64,000 nt of DNA, taken from NCBI GenBank assembly GCA_020740775.1, contig JAHEWK010000011.1, positions 1,426,001-1,490,000 of the forward strand, read 5' to 3'. The notes under the pieces are model-generated. The model did no database searches and was not told the DNA's origin. It was given only the letters and a program-made list of their open reading frames with translations. Positions 1-10,105 of this stretch are shown here, piece by piece. This DNA comes from Ilyonectria destructans. Lineage: Eukaryota; Ascomycota; Sordariomycetes; Hypocreales; Nectriaceae. A program made the translations under genes and the position numbers. Position 1 is the stretch's first letter; every line of letters begins with the position of its first letter.

Positions 1-1196
1 CCGAGACGACGAAGATCACAGCCTTCCTCGTCATGCGACGCCTTGTTGTCATTGGTGACAAGGGTATCCGCGAGACGGTCCTCAAGGCCGTCTACCAAGG
101 CCTCATCCAGGGCTGCCGTGTCACCAACGCCAACACCATCCAGGGCATCAACCTGATGAAGAACTCAGCCGCCGAGCTCTGGGGCATCGACCAGGCTGTA
201 GGCTACACCACGGCCTTCACCTTCATCCGCCAGCTCGCCATCCACCTGCGCAACAGCATTGTGCACAACAAGAACGACGCCTTCCGCATCGTCTACAACT
301 GGCAGTACACCCACTCCCTCGACTTCTGGTCCTGCGTCCTCGCCGAGCACTGCAGCCCCCTCAAGGAGGCCGAGTCCGGCAAGGAGAGCCAGCTCAAGCT
401 CCTCATCTACCCACTCGTCCAGGTCACCATGGGCGCCATGCGCCTCATCCCCACCGCCCTGTACTTCCCGCTCCGCTTCCACCTCATCCGCTCTCTTCTT
501 CGTATCTCCCGCTCCACCGGCACTTTCATCCCGCTTGCCTCTCCTCTCATTGAGGTCCTCACCTCGGCCGAGATGAAGAAGGCCCCGAAAGCCGCCTCCA
601 TCAAGCCGTTCGACTTCGCCGTCGCCTACAAGGCCCCCAAGTCGTTCCTACGCACCCGTGTCTACCAGGACAGCGTCGGCGACCAGGTCGTCGAGCTCCT
701 AAGCGAGTACTTCCTCCTCTGGGCTACTTCCATCGCCTTCCCGGAGCTCGCCCTGCCCGTCAACATCCAGATCAAGCGCTGGCTCAAGCAGGCCCGCCAC
801 CGGACCCAGGGCAACAAGAACGCCAAGCTCGTCGGCCAGCTCGTCCTCCTGGTCCAGAAGCTCGAGGCCAACGCCAAGTTCATCGAGGAGCGCCGCGCAA
901 AGGTCGACTTCGCCCCCAGGGACCGCTCCCAGGTCGAGGCCTTCCTGCGCGACTTTGACCTCGCCAAGACCCCCCTCGGTGCCTACGTTGTCGGACAGCG
1001 CAAAGCCCGCGCCGAGCGCGTCAAGTTGTTTGAGGAGGCTAGGCGTGAGGATGACCGCAAGCGGAGGGAGGATGAGAAGGCAGATCTCGAGGACGTGATC
1101 GACAGCGAGGACGATGACGAGGAGGAAGATGATGAGGATATGGAGGATGATATTGTCGATGACGACGATGAGGATGAAGAGGATGACGAGGAGTAA
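1..1196 (+). CDS. NOC2: NOC2-family nucleolar complex protein, C-terminal part (5' end outside the window)
   Basis: The reading frame is open from base 3, through the first ATG at 33, to the TAA at 1194-1196. Residues before that ATG are also coding-like, so the true start lies upstream of the window. The protein matches the Noc2 core: an INLMKNSAAELW block, then AFTFIRQLAIHLRN, then a region ending in the LWATSIAFPELALPV block. It ends in a run of about 45 mostly Asp/Glu residues, a common nucleolar-protein tail. By family knowledge Noc2 pairs with Noc1 or Noc3 and escorts pre-60S ribosomal particles from nucleolus to nucleoplasm. No intron is seen in this part. It converges on the spindle-pole gene, leaving about 400 bp for both 3' ends. 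The family call is firm; only completeness is limited. Confidence 0.93.
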   Translation, partial: ETTKITAFLVMRRLVVIGDKGIRETVLKAVYQGLIQGCRVTNANTIQGINLMKNSAAELWGIDQAVGYTTAFTFIRQLAIHLRNSIVHNKNDAFRIVYNWQYTHSLDFWSCVLAEHCSPLKEAESGKESQLKLLIYPLVQVTMGAMRLIPTALYFPLRFHLIRSLLRISRSTGTFIPLASPLIEVLTSAEMKKAPKAASIKPFDFAVAYKAPKSFLRTRVYQDSVGDQVVELLSEYFLLWATSIAFPELALPVNIQIKRWLKQARHRTQGNKNAKLVGQLVLLVQKLEANAKFIEERRAKVDFAPRDRSQVEAFLRDFDLAKTPLGAYVVGQRKARAERVKLFEEARREDDRKRREDEKADLEDVIDSEDDDEEEDDEDMEDDIVDDDDEDEEDDEE

Positions 1197-1603
1197 ATCA
1201 AAAGTCAATAATTGGTCTGTACGTAGAAATGGGCGTGATTTTCCGCCCGATAGAGCTGAATCAAGGATACCTACCTTTTCTCTGTTTACTTTAAAGCATA
1301 TGTTGGCATCGTCACAACAGCGAAGCAAAATCTTTTGGTGTGATGTGAATTAATCATTCATTTCAAAGGTCATTCCCAGCTCCAGTCCGACGAGCCATAA
1401 GTGTACAGAGACGATACAAACACTCCTATTTCCCAAACTCCCCGAAAATGCCATCCAGCCTACGGCGGCCCCTTGCACAAAAAAAGGCACAACATCCAAA
1501 TAGGGCGGATGCCTCATCCAAACCCAAAAAACGCCGAGTCAATGGGTGACTCCAATTTAAGCACGCCTCTTCCGCTCCCAAACATTCATTTCCGTATCAG
1601 TTT
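1197..1603. other. Convergent intergenic spacer (3' ends of NOC2 and the SPB gene)
   Basis: About 400 bp between two converging stop codons. No credible ORF, RNA gene or repeat is seen. It probably carries the two 3' UTRs. Confidence 0.6.
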
Positions 1604-4600
1604 TCAAAGCTCCGGGATTCCCTCCCAGGTGAGCTGGTCGCTACCACGGGTGACATCTCGGACGGTCATGCCCGTAATGTTGAGGACGGTCATTTCAATC
1701 TCCTCCTCAGACATGGCCTGACCTGCAGCCTTCTGTCCCTCAAGGACGTCGTACAGGCTGTAGATCTGGTCGTTCTTGGCCTCGAGGCGCTTGAGTAGGG
1801 CGCGAATGTTCTCAGCGAGACTGATGCGCTCCCGGCGACCGAGGGCCTTGTCGCGGCCGTTGTATTGCGTCTGGATACGGGAGAGCTCGAGTTGCAGGTG
1901 GTGAGACTCATCCTCGAGGCCCTTGATGACCATCGCGAGAGCGTGACCGGGGGAATTGGCGGGACGCATGGTGGGGTCCTCGGTGGAAAGATCACGGTCA
2001 GTGACAGGGACCGGTCGGGAAACGGTGATACGCTTCTTGCCAACAGCCAGGTCCGCCGAGGTCAGGATACCGCGGTGGGAAGTAATGCGGCTGCAGACAG
2101 TACAGTTGCGGCAGTTATGCTCGCACAGATCATCCAGGACGCGGCGGGCATCAATGGAGAGGGTGGCGCAAGTGTCCTTGTCCACGCTCCTGATGCTATC
2201 GGCGGTGAACTCGGACACAACGGTGTGTCGTTGAGACGATCGCGACTGGGAGCGGACGTGCTGTGACTTCTGGCTCTGGCTGGTCAAATCCTGAGTAGCC
2301 TGCTTCTGCTCCTTGGTCTTCAACTCCTTGCGGGCCTTGGGGACCACGTTCAGCTGGATGGAGTAGTCCTGAGTCTGAGTGGTGTTATCCACGGACTGCA
2401 GGCCGGTGGTGTCATCATTCTCATCAAACTGGTCGACTTCTTCAACTGTGGCACCCTTGGACGAAGCCCGGCGACTGGTCTGCGAGTCCCTGCGACGCTT
2501 GCTTCCCTGGTTCGCAACATTGGAGCTGGTCTTGTTCGATGGCTTTTCTGGTATCGAAAAGGCGACCTTCTGGCTTTGGCCGGTCTTCGCAGAGGAGCTC
2601 TTGCTCTTGCTGCGAGACCTATGTTGGATCTCACGAGTCTCGGTATGGGATGTCGTTTCGCGTTTGGTAGTATTTCGCGTCTCTTGCTCGGTGACGTCGG
2701 GGATGGTCGGCAACTTGGTGCTCTGGGCTGTCAACTCTGGCAGGTCCTTGGTCTCAGTGTTCTCAACCGGGTTCGTGTCATTGGTGTTGATCGTGATATC
2801 CGGAATGAAAAATGCCGACGTCATGTTCTCCTCAGTCTCCTCGTCAAGTTGAGCAGAAAAGTCTTCCTTAGCGATGGGTCGGCAATGATCCAGTTGCTGC
2901 TTCAAAAATTCGACCTCGTCCTTTAGCTTCACGTTTTCGTCGTGCATATCGTGAATACTACGCTCGAAGCCAGAGTTCTCCCGACGGAGGATCTTGTTCT
3001 CGCTGAAGTACTTCTCGTTGTGTCGCACCAGGCTCTCGTTGTCCTCGCGGAGCGTGATCTTCTCCTGACCATGGTTCTGCATCTCCTGCTGCAGAGTCTC
3101 AACCTCCTCTCTAGCGGCATCAAGCTCATGCTGAGCACCGTCCAGATTCTCTCGGAGATCTTCATTCTCTTCAATCAATGTCTTGTTGTTTGTCCGCAGA
3201 GATCGGTTCTCAGTGATCAGAGACTGCTGATCCTGGCGGGTCTTGTTGCTGCCGGAACGCAATGACTCAATTTCCAGTTTGAGACTCTCGTTCTCTTGTC
3301 GGAGGGTCTTGTTAGCTGCCTCAAGTGACGTGTTCTCAAGCTCCAGGGCATCTCGGCCATGCTTCAACGACATGAGATCCCGACGGAAGGTGTCATTGTC
3401 GTGTCGAATTTGCTCTGTTGACTCGAGTTGTCGGTGAGTGGTTTCGAGTTCCTTCTCCTTAGTGCTCAACTTGCGGGTAAGCTTGTTGATGTCCTCACAC
3501 GCCTCTTGGAGTTTTCGTACAGCGCGATCCCTCTCCTGGGACACGGCATCGTTTTCAATCTCGTTAAGGCTGGTCTTTCGTGAGACCTGCTCCAGTCGAG
3601 ACTGCAGCGTGGACACCTCAACCTCCAATCCTACACTTAGTTAGCGGTGTACATTCTCGCGCATAATACATTTACTCACGGTGTTTCTGAATCATCAGCT
3701 GCTCGTTCTGATGAGAGCTAAAATCATCGTTGATGTGTTTGCGGGACTTGAGCTGGGCCTCTAGTTGCTCAACTTGTTGTTGGAGATTCTCGGCGTATTC
3801 TTGCACCTTGTCGTAATGTTCTTGCAGAGAGATGATCTCCTCGCGGATCATATCCATGGACACAAAGATTTTTTCCTCATCTTCGGGCACCTCGAGTCCG
3901 TCCACCTCAGCATGGTGGTTGACGGAGTACTTGTCCTTTAGGTCATGGACCTTGCCGTTCTTGACAAAGATGGGGACACCGTTCCTCATCGAACCACTGA
4001 ACCGAAGAGTGCCGGTGACAAAGTCCCCGAGATGAGAGACATCGGGCATGAAGAATGACCGAGCATTGGTCTCATTGTGACTAGGGCTGTGCATGGATTC
4101 TGGTGAAGGAGGGACAGCTGTCAGACTCGATTTGGCTGACGACATCTGGGGGGAAGGACGATCATGCGCGGGCTCCCGCTGCTCGTAGCTCTTGGGAGTT
4201 TGCGACACGTTGCGTAGGCGTTCAAGCGCATCCGAGAGGGACTGTTGGCGCTGGTGTTGTTCCTTCATGCTGTCTGAAGGGACGCGAGTCTGGACCTTGG
4301 CCAGAGGGCTGGGGTTGCGAGTGATCTTCAAGGCCGCGTTTGACAGTGTTCGGACGGGAGACCTGGCAAGGATAGAGGACAGGTCTGATTCGGTGTCGGC
4401 GCTAGGCTGCATCTCGGCGCGGGTCCTGTTGGATCCTGTCCAGATGTTCTGGGTAGAGTCGTCGGCGAACTTAACGGCCGCGGCTGGGGGCTTGTTCTCC
4501 TTGGACTCTGCACTCAGAGGTCGCGTGTCGGTGTGGTCGTCGAAGATGGGTGCGTTGCGGGACTTGGGCATGCCAAAGAACTCAGGCCACTTGCGGTGGG

Positions 4601-4832
4601 CAGCCTCCCAGTTGATGGGCGGGTTGTTGCGGGGGGCGGTAACGCGGGCAATATCCTCGTTGAGTCTGCGTGTGGACTCGCCGTCGGGATCGGAAAAGAC
4701 GGAGGATAGAGTTGGGCTGACGGTGCCGTGGGAGCCAGTGGAAGAGGGTGGTGAGTTGAAAGGGTTGTCGCGGTTGGCGTTCATTTCTCTAAGGATGCGG
4801 GAGCGATATCTGCTAACAGCGTCGGCCTCCAT
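1604..4832 (-). CDS. Spindle pole body protein, Ppc89/Cep57 type
   Basis: Two exons, complement of 3680-4832 and 1604-3630, joined across a 49 bp intron (GTGAGT donor, GCTAACTAAG branch, GTGTAG acceptor); product about 1059 aa. The ATG at 4832 is used because an in-frame TAA lies just upstream. The N-terminal ~310 residues look disordered (Ser/Pro rich, with an NPPINWEAAHRKWPEFFG patch). Coiled coil runs from about 317 to 640, rich in Asn-Glu heptads like the centrosome-localisation region of Ppc89. A basic, low-complexity linker follows, then a Cys cluster (887-897). A Cep57-type microtubule-binding domain lies at about 945-1015 (ALAMVIKGLEDE, then KNDQIYSLYDVLEG). Known family role: a core spindle-pole-body scaffold linking the SPB to microtubule nucleation and septation signalling. 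The domain call is confident; orthology to S. pombe Ppc89 is inferred. Confidence 0.82.
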
Positions 4833-6251
4833 GGCTCTTTTCACGCGTTACGGCGCGTGGTGGTGGGTGAGGCCTTGGAATTGACGCGGGCGGAAGGACC
4901 CAGTGAGCGCGTTTTGAAAGGGCAAGCTCGCGTTGGGTTGCTGGGGTAGTCAATGGTAGAAGGGACAAGTTCCGCGACGCGCTGAGAAAGAATTGCGCGA
5001 CGGTATAGACATGGACTGAAGACTGGAAAGTTGGTGCTGGGCGTGCGAGAAGGAAGAGAGTCGGGGTTGTGGACCGTGGGTTGTGGTCGCGGGAAGGTAA
5101 AGAGGTGCCAGGGTATGTTGGTGTCTGTTTTGGGTTGAAAGTAAACAAAGCACCCAAGCGACCCACTTTTGCTGAAATCCCGCTTCACCACTCGCTAGAA
5201 GACGGCGGAGAGGCCACTAAATGGACGGGTAGAGCCCACTAACAGGCCGGAGCCACTAAAAACCAGCCTGTAGGATTCGCTCGCCCACGGAAGACGAGTC
5301 TTTCTGGGGCCAATTGGCGGCGGGGAAGGAATTCACTGTCCATTCACGTGTGCGCACTTCGCATGAGGTGTACATGAATGAACATGCAATGATACCTGGA
5401 GATTTCTCAACGACAAAAGGAGGCATTGGCTAGATGCAGAATGGTTTCTTAATCAGAGGTTCTCATTCTTTATGCTAAAGGTGTTTCGAGGAAGCTATTG
5501 TGGCAGTCCTCTCGACGTCCGCATTCGCTCTCTGTCCTAGGATTGTTAGGGTTCCCTCCCACTCCCGCCGCCCACAACGCAACTCTCTCTATCTCTTGCA
5601 TCATCCCCATGCCATACGATAAACGACAATGATAGACAGGAGGTCGCACAACGGCGTCAGGCCAATATCATTCTCGTTGCGACCGAGTACGAGAGAAAAC
5701 CATCTCGTGACCAATAATGCCGCTGGCGCCAGTCACCAAAGGCATGGCGCGCTCTTCACATCCACCCTCCCGCCCGGAACCGTCCATTCAAGACCCAGAA
5801 TCCTGGTCATGTCTCTGCCGGTTTGTCGCAATCCTCGTGGCCCACTTGTTTTTTTAGGCCTGCGCCACGACCACGAACTGTCTGTGGTGGTGGGGCAAAG
5901 CGTCGCCATCCTCAAGACAAGACGAAACCCCAGTCGTCCGCCTTTTCGTCGTGTCTGATAACCTCCCTCACTCAACTACAAACCTCCCAACTTTCCGTCC
6001 TTGGTATAGAGGGTCGCCCTGATCAACACCTTCCCATAGATCCCTCGAATTCGCCATTTCCGACGCTTTTCCAACCAACAAGCCGCCCATACCGCTGATC
6101 TGTTCTCACTCCGAGATCGCATCGAGGCGGCCCTCGACATGGATCGTCCTATCCCGTAAAAACCACGCGTTGTGACCAGATGATACTCTCGCCGAACCCA
6201 CGATAAGCTCGATCCCGTCGCCTACATTCGACAACGTATCGCATTTTCGCC
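4833..6251. promoter_or_regulatory. Divergent intergenic region (SPB gene / GH76 gene)
   Basis: About 1.4 kb between divergently transcribed genes, so it should hold both promoters. The side next to the GH76 gene (about 5950-6250) is C/T rich, as in many fungal leaders. ORFs here are short, overlap on both strands and show no family signature. No RNA gene or repeat is seen. Confidence 0.5.
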
Positions 6252-8144
6252 ATGGCTCGGTTATCCGCCGTGGCTGGCCTCGTCGGCCTTCTTACTGTTC
6301 AAACCGCGCTCGCGGCTCCCTCCAACGACGACACACGGCAATACTGCCCCGTCCTCTATGCCGAACCCCCAAGGAACTGCAAGCCTCTCCCCGAGTCCTT
6401 CCTGGGATTCTCTTCCAAGTCACCAGCGCCTCCTCCCGTGGATTCCCTGGTTCTCGAGTATGCCGTCGAAGCCTTGGCTGTTTTGCAAGACCAGTATTTC
6501 CACCCAGATTATGCGACTTGGCCATCTGCCATAGACTGGACGGCCGCTGTCGCAGGCACTGTAATTGCCGGCATGCTAACTACATTGTCCAAGTCTTTGG
6601 CTACTATCCAGGTCGACGGCGTGAATGACTGGAAGGCCAAGGAAAACCTCATCTCATCCTACTATGCACAGTTGGTTGGGTCATACTATGGGCAGGATGT
6701 CCTATCTATCAGAGGACAGGTGAGACACTAAACTCATCAAAGGCTTTCGTCGTACTAATACATTATCAAGGCCTATGACGATATTCTTTGGGTGGCCCTC
6801 GGCTGGATTGAGGCCATCAACTTTGTGAGGACTCACGCTGAACTGCACTACCCAAGGTCCGGACCCCATGAGGTTGTTCCAGGCAGTGGACTCAAGAATA
6901 TCATGGATTCGATACCGTGGCATGGTCATAATTGGCTGTCGTCCTTCGCTCACCGCTCACGAATCTTCTGGAACCTGGGGGCTCGAGGCTGGGAAACGAA
7001 ATTCTGCAAGGGGGGTATGGTCTGGAACCCTCGCCTCAACCCATACAAGAATGCCATCACCAACGAGCTCTGGATTTCTACATCCATCTCCATGTATCGC
7101 CACTTTCCTGGCGATAACTTTACAGCACCGTGGCTTGCCACGGCCGGATTCCCCACCAACGACCCTGCACACCTACAGGCCGCCATGGACGGATACAAAT
7201 GGTTGATGGACGTCAACATGACCAATCATCACGGCCTGTTTGTGGATGGCTATCACATCGATGGAAGGAGGCCTGGCAACACACAGTGTGACCTTCGTGA
7301 CGAGATGGTGTACACGTACAACCAAGGTGTCTTGCTCACGGGTCAGCGAGGGCTTTGGACTGTCAGCGGGGGTGCATCGTTTCTGGAGGAAGGACATGTC
7401 CTGATCCAGTCCGTCATTGAAGCGACTGGGTGGAGTCTCAAAGAGAATAAGGCCATAGATGACCCGAAGTCGATTCCATCTGGTCGATTACCACCCTGGA
7501 GAGGGCTCGGCCGCGGAGGAATTCTCGAAGAGCAGTGCGATGCAAGCGGTACCTGTTCGCAGGACGGACAAACCTTCAAGGGCGTCTTCTTCCATCACCT
7601 CACCTCTTTTTGCACGCCTCTGGACCCTCTCCAGGTTGCAGAGGGTATGAAGTTGGATAAACGAGGTTATCGGCGAGTCAAGACGGCTCATATCACTGCC
7701 TGCAGCACCTACGTAGGCTGGATCAAGCATAACGCCCTCGCAGCTCTAGGCACTCGCGACGACATGGGGCGCTTTGGCATGTGGTGGGGCGCCGGGATCT
7801 TTGATGCGGTCGTCACACTTGACAACGATGGAATCAACCACGATGCGGAGAACACGACCGATTATCGCAACCAGGGAACGCCGGAGGACGAGACGTGGGG
7901 AGGCCTCCATCGATGGCTACCCGGAACAGGCCGGTGGAGCGTGGTAGATCCGGGGACAGGTCAGAAAGTACTCGGTGACATGAAGGAGGCTCAAGGGTTT
8001 AGAGATGGGTATGCGTCCGGGGAAACGAGGCAGAGCAAACGGAGCCTTCAGGATCCAAATGAGCGGGGACGGGGACGAACGGTGGAGACACAAGTTGGCG
8101 GTCTCGCATTGCTTAGAGCATATTGGGAGCTTTCTCAAACCTGA
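6252..8144 (+). CDS. Secreted glycoside hydrolase family 76 (alpha-1,6-mannanase-like)
   Basis: Exons 6252-6719 and 6771-8144 give 613 aa; the 51 bp intron has a GTGAGA donor, TACTAATAC branch and CAAG acceptor. Residues 1-21 form a signal peptide ending near TALAAP. The mature part fits the GH76 (alpha/alpha)6 barrel: the adjacent acid pair AYDDILWVALGW, Asp159-Asp160, falls right after the intron and corresponds to the family's catalytic DD. YTYNQGVLL and the C-terminal GGLALLRAYWEL are further hallmarks. GH76 enzymes act on alpha-1,6-mannan; fungal members either remodel the cell wall (Dfg5/Dcw1 type, GPI-anchored) or degrade mannan. No C-terminal GPI signal is seen, so a soluble secreted enzyme is favoured. 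Substrate is inferred from the family only. Confidence 0.88.
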
Positions 8145-8829
8145 CGATGACACGGAGTTTTACGACAATACATAGCCATGATGAAGGCCACTAGATTACG
8201 CGCGTAACATAGACGATCTTTCAGATAGACGGGCAAGGCGCCCTCAATACACAACATATGTTTCAAGTTAGCATGGTCTGATTAGTGTCCGAGAGGCTAG
8301 AGCAGATGTTGCAGTGCCTAATTCGCCCGCTAAGGACTTTCGTAGGGCCATTCTGCATGCTTGTAAAGTGGACGGCACACATATCCGGGCGGCTCATCAA
8401 CGCAAAACGTCACTCTCACACCTCCAGCACGAACAAGCGAGTGCGAGTCCGGCAGAGTGATTGGGCGGCCGCAATGAGTGGGGCAATATCGGAGCTTCCG
8501 TGCCCGCACCAAGCCCTTTTTGGGGGGTTGATTCGAGATGCAGTCAGCACTGCCAGCATCCATGGGGCTGCGTATCTGGGGCTGGGGTCTGCATCTCGAA
8601 TGGAAGCCTCAATTGGGTTTGGGATGGAGGATTGGGAGGGAGGCACCTCATATACAAAAGGATGGAGAAGAACGAGGGGACGAAAGATTCATTTCTGAAT
8701 ATTATCACAAGTTCACGGATCATCAAGACATTTCTTCAGCTTCATTTGCTTGCACTCTACCCTAGACTCTCAACCTTTCGACTAAGAAATACAACTCCAA
8801 ATTCTACAACCCCAACCGCCGCATTCACT
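8145..8829. promoter_or_regulatory. Intergenic, promoter of the small PPxY protein
   Basis: About 680 bp. A TATA-like TATACAAA lies near 8650, about 180 bp upstream of the next ATG, followed by a C/T- and A-rich leader. An in-frame extension of the next gene upstream of its ATG starts only at a TTG and looks non-coding. Nothing else is seen. Confidence 0.4.
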
Positions 8830-9438
8830 ATGGGCTTAATCGGCAGAATTATCTCACAACGGCTCGGGCCTCTCATGGGAGATACCAACCAAGAACAACA
8901 CAATGCCCGTCACCAACAAGATCCTTACTACCATGATCCGTACCACAACGACGCTCACCAGAACTTCCATCACAACCCGCCCCACCACTGCAATCAACCG
9001 CAGGTCATTAATGGGGGGTACCACTACGCAACTCCCCAGCTCTCTTCAAAGCGCCAACACCGTACTGAGCGCCGAATCGAGCGCCATTACCGCCGCGCCG
9101 AGCGAAGCATGCAACGGGCCGATCATAAGGTAGAGCGGGACCTTCGGAAAGCAGAGCGACGGGGTCACATTGTATCCATGCCGGTGCCCGTTGGGCCATT
9201 AATGCAACGGGCTCCTGCGAGTGGTCAAAGGTTTTCGGGAGAGCCGAATGGCTATGAGATGAGGGATATGAGATCTCAACAGCGACAAGAGGTGTTTACA
9301 CCGGAGTTAGAGAGTCCACATGTGTATACATCAGAGTTGGATAGTCGGGAGGCGGGACCCGCCGGCCGCGATCCTCGTCGTCGCCAATTTGAGGGTGCAC
9401 CGCCGCCCGCTTACGAGGAAGCTGTGAACAAGTCATAA
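8830..9438 (+). CDS. Small charged protein with C-terminal PPxY motif, function unknown
   Basis: A single exon of 202 aa from the first ATG after a TATA-like element. I recognise no enzyme family. Visible parts are a short amphipathic start (MGLIGRIISQRLG), a His/Asn/Tyr/Pro-rich stretch at about 25-60, and a densely charged helix at about 75-110 built from ER, RR and AER repeats (RRIERHYRRAERS). A spacer leads to the C-terminal GAPPPAYEEAVNKS, which contains a PPxY motif at 192-195. PPxY motifs are known ligands for WW domains of Rsp5/Nedd4 ubiquitin ligases, so the protein may be an adaptor or a substrate; that is inference. It has no membrane segment or signal peptide and is flanked by unrelated genes. 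Confidence 0.62.
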   Translation: MGLIGRIISQRLGPLMGDTNQEQHNARHQQDPYYHDPYHNDAHQNFHHNPPHHCNQPQVINGGYHYATPQLSSKRQHRTERRIERHYRRAERSMQRADHKVERDLRKAERRGHIVSMPVPVGPLMQRAPASGQRFSGEPNGYEMRDMRSQQRQEVFTPELESPHVYTSELDSREAGPAGRDPRRRQFEGAPPPAYEEAVNKS

Positions 9439-10105
9439 GCGGTTTAGCTGGGATTGATTCTGATGGGAGTTTGGAGTACCTGGGATAGACGAGCCATGAG
9501 TCGAAAGTATCAAATAATTACAAGCTTCATATTCCGTTATAGCTTCCCTCATTCACAACTGCGACAAAACAAATGACGTGGCTGTGGTTGGACTGGTCCC
9601 TGCAGCAGTGGCGCCCAAGCTTAAGGGCACCTGCCGCACTTGGCCTCCGATATCGAAGCCCCGCTACGTTTTTGGGGGCGCCGACCCCGCCACCGGAGTG
9701 TAACGGAACATCAATTGAGAGAGCATTTCCACGTGGTGGTGTTGATAAAGAATTCCGCACTATAGCTCGCCTACGGGCCACAACAACAACAAATAAGACC
9801 ACTTCCTATGCCGGCTGGGATTATGATAATGTTGGATTTTGTGTCATGTTTTCTCAGCCCATTTGGAACACGGGTTGTACCGGTTAGGCGCGAATGCATC
9901 CATGTCGGTGAGGCCGTGTCTCGCATATCCGCACCGGGTGATGGACCGGTACTTGCAGTGACTCCCACCGCAAAACAAGTGGCAAGCACGTGCGAATTAA
10001 CTATCACCTAGTGCCATCCCCAAGCTAACAAAAATTAAAGGTCCGATTCTTCGGCGGTGACTCGCTCACTTCATCTTCCCATCAACAACCAAACATCACC
10101 CGTCT
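9439..10105. promoter_or_regulatory. Intergenic, ILV1 promoter region
   Basis: About 670 bp. The last 150 bp hold two TGACTC cores (listed separately) and no ATG just before the ILV1 start. The upstream part shows only short, overlapping ORFs. Confidence 0.5.
9959..10063 (+). promoter_or_regulatory. Two Gcn4/CPC1-type TGACTC cores upstream of ILV1
   Basis: TGACTC occurs at 9959-9964 and 10058-10063, 147 and 48 bp upstream of the ILV1 ATG. TGACTC(A) is the established core bound by Gcn4 and its filamentous-fungal counterparts CPC1/CpcA, which induce amino-acid biosynthesis genes under starvation. The pair in front of a classic target is suggestive, but a 6-mer also occurs by chance. Confidence 0.5.

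Noticed and set aside
983..1201. Ser-rich ORF on the minus strand opposite the NOC2 tail
   Set aside because: It is the antisense translation of the GAT/GAG acidic tail of NOC2, not a gene.
4841..5191. Overlapping minus-strand ORFs upstream of the spindle-pole gene
   Set aside because: Three frames are open at once with low-complexity Pro/Ser/Thr sequence; none has a family motif. This is more likely the gene's leader and promoter.
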